NCBI GenBank assembly: GCA_000149265.1
Contig: CH002525.1
Location: forward strand, 195,463 to 259,462
Direction of reading: 5' to 3'
DNA length: 64,000 nucleotides
DNA from: Ciona savignyi
Taxonomy: Eukaryota; Chordata; Ascidiacea; Phlebobranchia; Cionidae
Shown here: piece by piece, positions 24,460 to 36,163 of the stretch
Numbering within the stretch: the first letter of the stretch is position 1
How the letters are laid out: every line of letters starts with the position of its first letter
Program-made: the position numbers and the translations under genes
Notes under the pieces: model-generated
Databases searched by the model: none
What the model was told of the DNA's origin: nothing
The model's input: the letters and a program-made list of their open reading frames with translations, nothing else

Positions 24460-25292
24460 TGAGGACGTACCGGTACTTGCAAGTGACTCATATACCACCA
24501 TTGACAGATTGTTCCAATAAACTGCACAACTCCGTTTTGGATAATTTAATAATTTTATTTACATTATTTTTCTTATTTAATGACGCAAAATAAAAGCACA
24601 CCTATCGCACCGTGGTTCATGTCCCTTTATCTACAAGACGTTTCAATTTTTTATACAGCCTAAGTACAAAACAGAAGACTAGGTCATATACTAATTAACT
24701 AATTTAAATTGACTAATGTTCTTAACAAATGACACTAAACCTACATTAACCTAAAGACTATATATCACGTTCTTTTTAGCATCTTGCAAAATATTTCCAC
24801 AAAGCTTCTTGGCAACAAGCAACGCTATTTGTTAGCGCCAGCTACCGGCTGCATAGTGGGGTTTATTATCCACTTTTTCACATTATGCTTTTTGCTATAA
24901 GTGTCAGTATTTGGCAAGTTTGTCAGTATTTGGCAAGCAATCTTTCATAGAGGGATTATAATATTTCTGCTGTAGATTCGATTTTATATAAAATTAACTT
25001 TAGTGTTTCGTGCATTTCACCGTAGAAATCAATCTTCATAAGAAATTGTTGTATTCGTTTATCAAGAACAAGTAAGCTGTGTTTATCGAGAACAGGTAAA
25101 CATTATATCAAAAATGCCCTAGCTATTAATACTCGCAAAAACAACAACAAATGCAACAACACTAACAGTGAACGTACATAGCATCAACATTGCATAAGAC
25201 CACGCTATGTGCAATAGTCTGATTCCACCACTGACATTTTGGGCCACAGCCTTCTTCTTTGTCCGCCGATAAGTGTGCATGTGATTCAATAT
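24460..25292. promoter_or_regulatory. Admp 3' end to CDKL5 start
   Basis: This 833-bp gap separates the Admp stop from the CDKL5 ATG; both genes are on the minus strand. It should hold the Admp 3' UTR and the CDKL5 promoter. A small tandem duplication of GTCAGTATTTGGCAAG occurs near 24905-24940. No gene is seen. Confidence 0.5.
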
Positions 25293-27690
25293 TCACCTAC
25301 AAGCGCACGATGCGGCTACCATATCTTTGTACCGTCTAAGCACCACGTAATCATTGTGGTCAAAATACAGTAAGTTTATGTCGTAGAGTTTGTCGGGTGT
25401 GCAGCAAGGCATGTCCACAGGTTGTCCGCCCAGCCCAAGCGTGTGCATTATACTTTGAACGGTGGCATGGTTACTGGGCTTTAGGTTCTGAGATATTGGG
25501 AATGAGCATTTTCCTCGGCAATGGTAGGCGTTGTACCCTTGAGGATGAATAATCCAACCCGACCACCCCATCTCTTCAAAATCTACGTAGAGTGGATACC
25601 GCCTGCAAGATCGACTCGCTGAAGCTTCGGTAGAAAGGGTGGAAAACGAAGGAAATCGAGCAGATGAAGAGCTAACTGGGTGTCTTGAGTGTTGGTTGAA
25701 AGTTGGATCTGGTTTTGTTCTCCCGTCAGAAGCATAATCAAAGTCATAATCTTCCCATATTTCTCCGTTATACTGTTCGTTTTGTAATGATTCGGTTAGC
25801 TTATATCCTATATCAGTATCTTGACTAGAGTGTTCTTTTCCTGTAGCAGCAGTTATATTTTCAGGTAATTCTGATAGTCCAATGATTTTACTGTTCCCAA
25901 AATTAATGCTGTGATTTTCCGATTTTGGTTTTGAATTGTGTTGTTTTCGATTCTTGTGATTGTGTTTTCTCGATCGGGTTGTTTCGCCTGCATGGCTTTT
26001 TAGGGATCGTCGGTGTCTAGAAGCTGCAAGGTTTGTCGCAGTTGCAGTCACGTGGGTCTCTTTTTCCACGACTGCTGCCATCTTGGCTTTGTGTAACACT
26101 TGTAGAGTTTCTGTGGAATAACATTTCCTTAATCCTTTTTAACTTATCACCAGTTATCTCTTTCTCTCCGGCAATATTAAATTCGCCGTTGTGTCTATAA
26201 ATTCTTGCTTTTTTTAACGTAATAAAAAGCATTTTTACTTACTTGTTTTTTTGCTTTTGTGAATAGTGTTTCTGCTGTCGTTTGTGAAAAGAACAAGTAT
26301 AGGGGATTTCCCTCTAATCGAAGTTTTCTGTGCAACGATTTTTCCGTTATCGGACACAAACTGGACCAGAATTCCCAAATTATCTTCCTTTCTACTGTTC
26401 CAGGTTTCAACCTACAGTTAAAACGATTGTGAGTTTAATGCTAACAGTAGAATCGTATCCTATTCATTATTCACAGCCTGGCCAATGGGTGATCTCTTAA
26501 TATATTTCGTACTACGGTAATATATTCCGTATTAAAGACAGCGTTAATGGTTGTAGAATGTAGACAATAGATAATAATTATCATTAACTAAGGCTGAAGA
26601 GATTAGACGTACTGAAGTGAGGAGAGGAAATATTTGCCATCCCAGCAATCGAGCAGCAAGACGCCTGCCAGCAACAAGGGTTTTTTGCATTGGTCTTTCT
26701 CCTCTGCTATCTAATAATATCTGCAAAAAGTCAATTTTATAAACTATAGTATTTGAATAAATGTTTACAGTGCATTTAAGATTATCGATGGTGATAAAAG
26801 GCGGTATATGTTACGACTACATATATATAATCGTGTTAATCTGAAGTTGTTGATAAGTGACTTTTAACAAACCTGGTAGATCTTAACAAGGTAGCTTGTT
26901 GATGATCTGGCGAATTCAGTGTGTGGAGTATCAAAATATATATGTAGTTCGGCGTCCAGTACGACTTCTTGGCCATCAACCGGCCTTAAATCAAACAAAC
27001 ATCTCTCTGGGCATCTTGTATCTGTGAATGTTCCTTAACATTTAACAGCTGTTTGATTGAAATCAATATCGATATATTTTAATATTTTAAAGTATGCAAC
27101 AGTAAATAATACCAAAAACCCTGATTATTTATATGGTGTATATAGTCCTATATACCTATATTTGGAATGCTCCTAACAGTGTCAGCGTCCAGCAGATCCG
27201 GTGCACGAGTGACTCCGTCTTGGTCTGCAACCGCATTGTACAGGTCAACCATGTATTTCGGCGGTTTCTTTATTTGTTGAACTGAAGCGGCCGTATTTGG
27301 TGCCTGTAAGATGTAAAAGCATGTTTATTGTAGGCGAAAAAACATAATAACAATAAAGTCTTTCTTTATAATTTTTTTTTTAAAACAATTCCATCAGACT
27401 TCAATAGGAATGTGGAAATAAAAATGTATTACCTGAAGCCCGAACATGTGAAGCAATTCGTCCATCGCCTCATCTTTTACGTTTCTGCTCAGACTTGCCA
27501 TCGCGGTTTTTAATTCTTTTTTAACCATTTCGCCCTGGATATTGTTTTCGGTTTCTTGCTGTGCAAAGGGTTCAAAGAATCTTCTGATGTTGACCAATGC
27601 GGTCGCTCGTTTCTGTTTTCGATATCTCGGTTTGGCCGTGGCTGTATGGAGCAGAAGTACCAATGTAATCGCAATGCCTTTCAGATTCAT
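25293..27690 (-). CDS. Admp: Anti-dorsalizing morphogenetic protein (BMP-type TGF-beta ligand), complete
   Basis: Admp is a secreted BMP ligand that patterns the dorsoventral axis. Six exons: 27690-27433, 27303-27156, 27021-26873, 26720-26613, 26411-26243 and 26110-25293. They total 1650 nt, or 549 residues, with all phases consistent. The protein starts with a signal peptide (GIAITLVLLLHTATA). The propeptide runs through exons 1-5 and includes FFEPFAQ, PKYMVDLYNAV and GWQIFPLLTS, typical of BMP prodomains. A dibasic RHRR site lies at 309-312. The cystine-knot domain occupies the last 104 residues with the seven family cysteines: CRRYPLYVDF, YHCRGKC, MPCC and CACR. The stretch from RHRR to the knot (about 130 residues) is unusually long, polar and basic. 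The call as Admp rather than BMP2/4 rests on domain sequence plus the neighbouring pinhead gene, an arrangement specific to Admp. Confidence 0.93.
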
Positions 27691-29256
27691 GTCCGCTGAT
27701 ACGATTTAGGATGTGCTGGTCAATATAACGTAAGAACTAAAGAAGGCCTTCTCTCTCTGATGTCGAAACTGATCTGTGATTGTATCGACCAAGCGCTGTC
27801 ACTTAAATCGTCCTGATTAGTCAGCCACCCGCTGATATTTTAAACTCCGGATGTACGAAAATTCACAAACAGAGGATAACCCCGACCGATGGTCACAGCG
27901 GTTGTCCGTAAACTGAAGATAACACCGAGACACGTTTGCTCGTGGGGGTTGCTGCTACCTGTTGTTCAGCAAAAGGTTCGAATCAAAATGAAAACGAAAC
28001 GTGGGATTGACGGGCGAAGGATGTACGAAAAAAAGGGAATTTAATTTCACTTGATCGTGTTTGATGCACAAGTTGTTAGAGCGGCAGCTGGCCGAAGACC
28101 GGGCGTACAAATTACACAGTCCATTCACACCTCCAGCAGCAAATAATAACAGCTCGCGGCCTTCTTCGACGGATTACAAACGCAAGCCAATTAACTCTAC
28201 GAGAATGGTAATTTGCACGTATCATTTCTACAAGGAAAGCTAATTTGTGTCACTTTTATAATTAATTCGTCTTGCTCTATCAACGTAGTTACAAGCCCAC
28301 ACGAATGTCATGCGTAAAATTGCCGATTATAAAAGTTATATTATTTTTAAATTGAATGGAACCTGTCCCTAATTTATTGCAAAATAAATATTAAAAATGT
28401 AGTATTAACTACTCACGTTCAGCGTTATTTTAGTTTAAATTAGCGTACTATACGAACGCCTCGATTTAAATTAAGGTTTATCCATTAAAGCATAATATCC
28501 ATGGATAGGTTATCCGAATCCCTGTTTTGGAATTTCCTTTCCTACCAATTAGGTTACAGTAAAATATTTATCTATATATATTATACAGTGTTTTTATTTT
28601 TGTATGAACGCGGGAAACTTATTTTTTAATATAAGTCATTTTAGTTTATTTTTAAGTAAAACTATAAACATATATTCGTCAACAGGTGGTCACATTGCAT
28701 TTGCCTGAAGGGAATACACCAGCATTCAAGTTATCGTGGACCGGTAGTCCATACGTCAACACAACGTAACAATTAGATTGTTAGTAGAATCGACCGCACC
28801 TGGAACAGCACTCGAAAACTAGGCGCCGATGAAAATGGGTCTCCTAAACAAAATGGAATAATAAAGCGCAATCGAAATCGAAGAATCAAAACACTTGAGC
28901 TTTCTGACAGGCAATTTCTAAAACGGGTCTCCGCATTGTCTCCGCGCCGGCTAACCGTTTTGTTTATCTTTGAAGAAAAGAGACTGAGGGCTAGAAAAGA
29001 AGCAGATAAATAAAGCACACCGTGTCTGAGTGTCATTGTATTGAAAAAATAAGGAGAATTTAATATAAACATAAAAACAAACAAAGCAGATACCCGCTAC
29101 TTTATGATTTGGCAACGTAAAGTTTGTTATCGATCACTCAATCCTCTTTAATGAAAAATACAGTATCGTATGGAACCTTCGCATTGACCTAATACCGCTT
29201 CTCTCTTTGTTCCACGGATTGTGATGAAATTCTGACGTAGTTTAAACTTGATTTAC
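27691..29256. promoter_or_regulatory. pinhead-Admp intergenic region
   Basis: This 1.57-kb interval lies between the pinhead stop and the Admp start, both on the minus strand. It should include the pinhead 3' UTR and the Admp promoter. Work on Ciona reports that pinhead transcription disturbs the action of the Admp enhancer, so read-through here is of functional interest. No conserved element can be named from sequence alone, and no gene is visible. Confidence 0.55.
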
Positions 29257-31285
29257 TCATGTGCAACCACATCGTCGTATTTGCGCTACATGCTCTAGCT
29301 TGCCAGTGCGACCTGTATATGTCACGTCATTGACACGGGTGGGTGCGCATGTGACGTCATTAGTCTCCAGTGACATTAAGCACTTTGTGTCGCCAGTGAG
29401 CTGGTTTCGTTTGCTAGACCTGACGACACATCGCTCAATGGGACCGCACGTTCCAACACATCGACCTACATCCACTACCTGCAACCGAAATAAAGTGATT
29501 ATTCATCAGAAGTGCATTTCCCATCGATTTATAAATAACGGACACACTGAAAAATTACTTCACATATCGACAGTGAACTTTTAATGAACTTGCTTTACCA
29601 AGAGGTATAATACCACCGGGTTTATAAACCATCCAAATAACTACTAAATGCAAATATCTACTTAATTCACATAAATGAAACATACCTTCGTTTTAAGGAC
29701 AAATTCTCCAGTATTTTCATTTTGAACATTTTCAGTGACCGCCACATTAAAATGCTGCCTGTAGCACGTTGGTTCGCAACTACATTGGGCGATAGTGTGC
29801 ACAGTTATCATACCATTTGGTCCAAGAATAGACCGAGCGGTGGTGCGCGTTGGTCTACAGACTCTTTCATCTGTGAAGTGGTGGTATAAATGTTAGCGGA
29901 CTTTTGCATGATGCATGTGACCTAGCCATATATTACAAAACACATAAATAGCGGGAAACAATAGCAGATGTAATAGTCATAGGTTTAAAACTTTCGGCCG
30001 ATAAAAAATCTTATATAAAAGATATGTCCATTAAATTAATAATGTTCATATCTGGATTTGAACTTACTTTGTCCTTTTCGACACCCGCCAGCACACTCTC
30101 CAATATCTACCATCGCTTCAAATCTCGTTCCGGCGAAAAATCGTTTCATTTTTGGAACTCTTTCGCATCTTTTCGGAGTTCTTCGGCAAGAGCATTCATC
30201 GATAACGTCAAAATACTTAGGGCCATGGTCGAAAGCTACGGCTTCAACATGAACTACAGACGGCTGACACTCTCCACGGTGCACTGCGCGTGACCGACAA
30301 GTCAAAGATTCAGCAGAATTTGCCTAGAAACGTATTTCGTAAGTTAAGCACTTATATGCCACTGTGGAAATTAAACATTTCTTGGTGCGTCAAAGATAAC
30401 ACATGCTGATGCAAAGTTTTTTTTAATTTATCATATGTACAACGGCACAGTTAGAATTATACGGTCTAATCATTGGCCAAGTGTAAACTGAGCCACGGAG
30501 TAGAAAATATCAACTACAAGAAATGTTTGTTTTGTAGTTCTTTGTGCTAGACACTAGTTTTAAAAAAGTTGAGCATACCTGTTTTTCTCGAATCCTTGCA
30601 AGAACGCTGATGTAACTGGAACTTCTAAGCTCATCGCTATTGCCGCAGGTGGCGCTACAGCGTCCAACGTCCAAATGAAGAGACCGACTCGTGATATCTA
30701 TATATCAAAATGTAGAAGGTTATTAGCCTTGAAATACACACACTGTGATGGGTTCTGCAACCGGATTGCGGTGCGCCTTTTTAACGATGTGCCTGCTTTC
30801 TGTGCATTAACAAGTTATATTTGATGACCTGTTTTTTTTTATATAAAAAAATAATCTTAACTACGAACTGATAGCATGGCAATATTCAAGAATATACATT
30901 GTACATGAATGTACTTACCATATCCTATATCACGAATGTGTTCGATTCTTCTGCAACAATGGGAACTAACTTGCTGCTTTCCTGAGATAAAAAAAATAGT
31001 GTTTAAACTCTTTCGAAAAAGTATTTCGAAACGCCAGCAAATGAAAGCGAAAACAATTGTAGTGGGAAAACTAACTGTTAAAATGAAACGGGTCTAAGAA
31101 AACTGCTTAACGAAGTAATAGCAGATGTGTAGCACAGTGTTTCGAACTTCTCAATAAAGTTGTGGTTATCCCACGACATCAATATATGATGCGAATAGCG
31201 TTTTGTTGCCCATGCAGATCAAATACTCACCAGCAACGAGGTAGAGGACGGAAACAAGGCAAACACCGCTTACACTTAAGATCAT
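29257..31285 (-). CDS. pinhead: Pinhead, secreted cysteine-rich Admp antagonist, complete
   Basis: Pinhead is an extracellular antagonist of Admp. Six exons: 31285-31231, 30981-30919, 30697-30579, 30323-30068, 29870-29686 and 29478-29257. They give 900 nt, or 299 residues, with all phases consistent. Exon 1 (18 codons) is a hydrophobic signal peptide, ILSVSGVCLVSVLYLVA. The rest contains three copies of a cysteine module, each opening with a D(V/I)G(R/E)C..C motif: DVGRCSATC, DIGECAGGC and DVGRCVGTC. The modules are followed by blocks such as CRSRAVHRGECQP, DECSCRRTPKRC, VCRPTRTTARS, QCSCEPTC and RRCGCT at the C-terminus. Cysteine pairs of this kind are cystine-knot-like. The gene lies 1.6 kb upstream of Admp in the same orientation, the tandem order described for several animal groups. 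Confidence 0.92.
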
Positions 31286-34033
31286 GTTGCCTGTATGGAG
31301 AAATATATAATCCAAAAATTCTTGCTTTGCGCTTCGTCTTTGCTTATCGACTTGTGGAACTAAAGGTTTGACTAATGTATGACTCTTTGTGGCTCCCTAT
31401 TTATGGGGATCTTTTTTCACCAGAGAGCTACAGTAGCAGACAGTGTGGCAACATCTTCAGGTCGCCAGTCGTCCGCCTCATGGCCCTGGTAACAAAAGGA
31501 AACACGGCTTGTCGGTGCGACCCGATACTTAGGAGCAGCATTAGCGACAATCGACAGACATTGCTTGTCAACGGTCGTTGAAGAATTTGTCGGGCGCTAC
31601 CGTCGCCCTTCCCTAATTATCTTTACGTCGCCAAGGGTTTGGAGCAAGCTTATTTTTAATGACGTCAGACCGCTTCGTCTGGCGTGGAGTGATGTAACAA
31701 TGGCCAGAAAGCGCCAATGTTTATGTTCATTACTAGAACCGCTCTCGCCTCTGTAAGTACCTTACACGCCCTTCAAAGAGCTCTGTTTACAACATTCGTG
31801 CGTTCGAAAAAAATAACACATGTTCTCAAAACACGATGCAGCAAAACCATATGGAATAACTATATGAAGTGCATGTCACCACTTTAGAATGCAAGCTTAT
31901 ATTGGATCAACATGTATACAACAGAACGAAAATGTAGACTGTGGAGTTAAAAACATTGTATAGGCCTGCACTATCAAACGTTTTTTTATTATTCTAAATA
32001 CGTTCCTTTTTGATTTCGCATTACTGAAGAATTTCGTAAAAGTTTTCAAAAACAAGAAATATTGCCGACGAATATCAGTGAAAGTTTTTGTTTTTTCTTC
32101 TTTGTGTTATTAAACATGTCGTGGGCATATGTAACATTTTTGTCACACCACATGTACTGTATTAGCAACCAAATGAAATAATTACATTAAAGACTACATT
32201 TAAAGTTGTCGATTTTTAGATGCATGTAATAGTGGAAATGATGTTCCATAAGTGCTGGTAAGCAACCAAATTTATTTCAAACTTCATATGTTTTGTAGAC
32301 TGATATTTAAAACTTATTATTTTTACGTTTAAACCTACTGGTACAACTTGAGATCAGTTTAAACGGGCACGACAATGATGCTGCTACAATGGAAACAGAC
32401 CCGGTTCGCATGTGTGAAAGCCACAATCATAACAACAAAATATACAAAATGACTACCATGTTTATATATGTTGATGGGGAAACGCAAGACGCGTTATTAC
32501 AGTGGTATATATGTACAGATTCTATGAGAAGCTTGCGGAGCAAGACCTAGCATGTTGCGTCATATATATAATATATTTTAATACAAAAAGTTTTAATAAA
32601 TAGCTTTTTTTCACCATAACATTGACCGAATTCTCCAATTTTTATTAGGTTTCGTCTAAATATGTAGAAAAGGTATTATACGTCTAAACATATACCTTAT
32701 AATTCTAAATATATACCACAGATATTTTTCAGAACTTTAGCTTCTTTCGACCATCGCGATGTAGAAAGTTTTAATCTAGATCGGATTTAGTGAAACGTTA
32801 GTTCCGTGTTGTTTTCATATACAAGTTAACATGTATTGTTACAAATACAAGAAAAATAAAACAATCATTGAAATATCCTAAAAATTAAATTTGTACTTAA
32901 ATATTAATTGTGACAGTCATGTTATGACGCACTGACATACTATACAAGACGCTATTTGATTAAAACGATAATTGTTAAATAACAAAATATCGATATACAA
33001 AAATCGACATTTTTGGTATAATAAGTCCAATCGGGTTCTGCGGAGCCATAAAAAACAAAAACCGCCCTTTTCCAGGAATTAAGCTTCTTTCGAGCACAGC
33101 GATTAAAGGTTTTCCAATTTATTTCCGAAATGAATAGCCAGCAAATTATGGCTATGCCATTAAGGCGCAATCCACTGGATCATCGTTGTAGGACTGGAAG
33201 CCAGCTTTCATTTTGTGAACTTTTTAAACCAACCAGGTGATGCGCGTTTTCTTAACAAACGCGGTTTTACGTGTTCGTTTTTTTTGTGCGAGTTTGACCT
33301 GATCTAACGTTTAGTGCAGTATATGGATAAACATTTAAGTATTTTTTTCTTTATTTATTGTTTCTTTTCCCATCTACTATTATAGATTTGAATCAGTTAT
33401 AAATATATTTTAAAAACAAGTCGACTTATTAGTTTCTTTATCCAGAACTAAAACCACATCTACCATTTATAAAATATACTAAGTATAGTTAAGTAGGTGA
33501 CCACGTTTTTGCTAAAACACATAGAGTCGAACTGTTATTTGGTTTACGCTTCCTTTTTTTCATAGTGCATATTTTTTTAAAGTTTTCAATTATGAAGTTG
33601 GCATCACTTAAGCTAATAGTACAAGAAATAACTTGGCAATCATGTGTGCCTATCGTCATGTGTACATAAGTGTGTCTAAGCGAGACTTTTGCATACCCAT
33701 TCAGTTGGTTTAATGGAGCTAGTGCTGTTGATTGTGCAAACAGCGTCAAACACCTACTTTAATATTGTGCAGACTTGTGATTTAGTTTTAGGAACCAAAA
33801 TAATATAGATTTATATATGCAGATAGGAGATGAAAAGAAAGAAAAAAATAGAGTTAGAGAGATTACATTTTAATTATGCAAGTTTGCAGTTAATATCTAT
33901 TTGCAAAAAACTATAATAATAGAAAAGTTTGATCATGAATGATAAAATAATTAGGACTCCATACAGTTACACAAATGACCAAAGTATCTATGTGGTGGAC
34001 AATAATACTACTCGACATAGTTTTGCGTCAGCA
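31286..34033. other. Intergenic region between pinhead and the ODC-like gene (divergent starts)
   Basis: About 2.7 kb upstream of both pinhead (minus) and the ODC-like gene (plus), so it should carry both promoters. It is AT-rich, with no recognised gene or large repeat. Open frames at 32952-33170 and 33489-33749 (minus) show no family resemblance. Confidence 0.55.
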
Positions 34034-35073
34034 ATGGCGGAAAATCAAAAAAACGACCAAACTGAGGTTGGTGCGACCGGATATATAGCTTAATTTTAAA
34101 AGCGTTGGCGGTCTTCAGTTATGATCGAAACTAACCGCGGACTGGACGGTGTTTCCTTGACAGGACACTAAGCGCATATCTCATGAATTCAATGGAAAAA
34201 TAGGTTCTGCTAAAAGTGATGGGACGTCTCAATCTTATTCATCGCATACTTCCCGTGACCTGTCGGTGAGCACAAAGTAATCGGAATATTGTCCTTGTGA
34301 TAACGATCCTTGCATTTTCCCATTGGCAGGGACATAATTACTGTATGAGTCCTATCCTGCGTAATAACCGAGTTACAACGTATTTTTGTGTTTATTTAGC
34401 AAATTGTTCATAATTAACTTGTTAACAAAGTCCACCATAGCGTTTTTGGGGTCCACGGACAAACCACCGGGGACTAAGAATGTAGGTGTTGGGTCCATGA
34501 TTATTTGCCAATAATATGATTTAGAATTGGGACGAATCGTTCTTCGTTGGTGATTTGGAAAAGGTGTTCCAGAGGCATGAATTGTGGAGGAAGTTACTTC
34601 CAAGAGTGGGGCTCTTTTATGCTGTAAAATGTTGTCCATTAATGCCAGTGGTTCGACTTCTTGCTGCACTAGGAACTGGATTCGACTGTGCCAGCCAGGT
34701 TAGTTCAAACTATTGACAACTCGGCAATTGTCCACAATTGTTTTTCAGCAGAAACTGAATATTTCATTAAAATGGGCGCTTGAAAATATTTGGTCCTTTA
34801 ATTTAATATACAATGGAACCCCGCTTACCTGACCACCTATATGGGACCGTCATCAAGCCGTCGCGTTAGCGGGGTGGTCGTGTTATCGAATTTTGCTTTG
34901 GAGCAAGTTGTAGTCATATGCAGCCAAAACGTCTGCCTTTTTACTAAATTTGTACCAAAACGGCATTATTTTTATCAAACACTGCAAGAACGAATTTAAA
35001 CAACTGTTAGTACTGATTTTTTTTATCTTATAATTTTATCTTATAAAATTCAGTTCTTTTTGTCATAATTATC

Positions 35074-35121
<48 letters not shown>

Positions 35122-36127
35122 CGCTCATCTAATCTTATTGTTTTGACCACAAAACAAATTTAACCTGATTATTTTGGTGACAAAGGCAAATTATTGAGCA
35201 TGTGTGGTCGCTTTGGCGGAGTCAAATTTAAAGTTTTGGACTAAATTATGACGGCATGCTTGAAACAGAATGCAATGCATTACCGCACTGAAGTGGTCCT
35301 GATAAAGAGGTGGTCGTGTTATCGAGGTGATCGCTAAGCGGGGTTCCACTGTATTAGTAAAACAATTGGAATAAATAGTATGTGCATATGGCCATACTAT
35401 ATGTGCATATGACCACATTAACAGCATTGCAGACATAAGCAGCGCGATATTCATTACGGAACCAAACAACGTGATTTACCTTCCTAAAGTTATGACATGG
35501 GTTATCGGTTGTTGTAAGTATGTCACTCTCATAGTTCGCCCAACTTACAATTGGCCTAAGGTCGATTGGAACTGAATCACCTGTATCACAAACTCCAACA
35601 ATATATAACCTTCGAATATCAAATATTCTCTGCTATTGATGTCTATTTAGAAGAAGTAGACAGTTTTTAGATAATAATAAATATTTCCGTAATCAGGTAG
35701 CGGTGTATTTAGATTTTTGTTTATGCGTAACAAAAAAAACAAGTAGGCCTTACTCCGGGACCATGTCATATAATAAGTCGCTTGAAACAGATTAAAAAAC
35801 GCTGTGAGTTGATCTATTATTATTCGTTATGACATAGATGTTACCACAAATACACACACAAGACACGAATATACCAAATATATCTTGGGAGTTGATGATA
35901 AAATGGAAGCTTATGGACCACTAGTAAACAAACATGTATTTTTATACAGAATGAAATAGATTCAGTGTTAAGCGTGGGAGTTGATCCATCAAAGATCATC
36001 TACGCGCTGCCATGCAAACCAGCCTCTCAACTACAGCATGCCAGGAAAAGAAAGGTCACGTTGATGACATTCGACAACGAAGATGAATTACATAAAGTAA
36101 AGAAGTACTACCCGGATGCTCGGTAGG

Positions 36128-36163
<36 letters not shown>

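Noticed and set aside
32952..33170. 72-codon minus-strand frame with a hydrophobic, signal-like start
   Set aside because: No splice partner or family similarity; isolated in AT-rich DNA between pinhead and the ODC-like gene.
34034..34066. First exon MAENQKNDQTE of the ODC-like gene as certain
   Set aside because: The phase fits but the donor (GAG|GTTGGT) is weak and the N-terminus is too short to align; kept only as a candidate within the gene entry.
35191..35469. 92-codon minus-strand frame
   Set aside because: It lies mostly within the MITE at 34811-35351 and matches no transposase.
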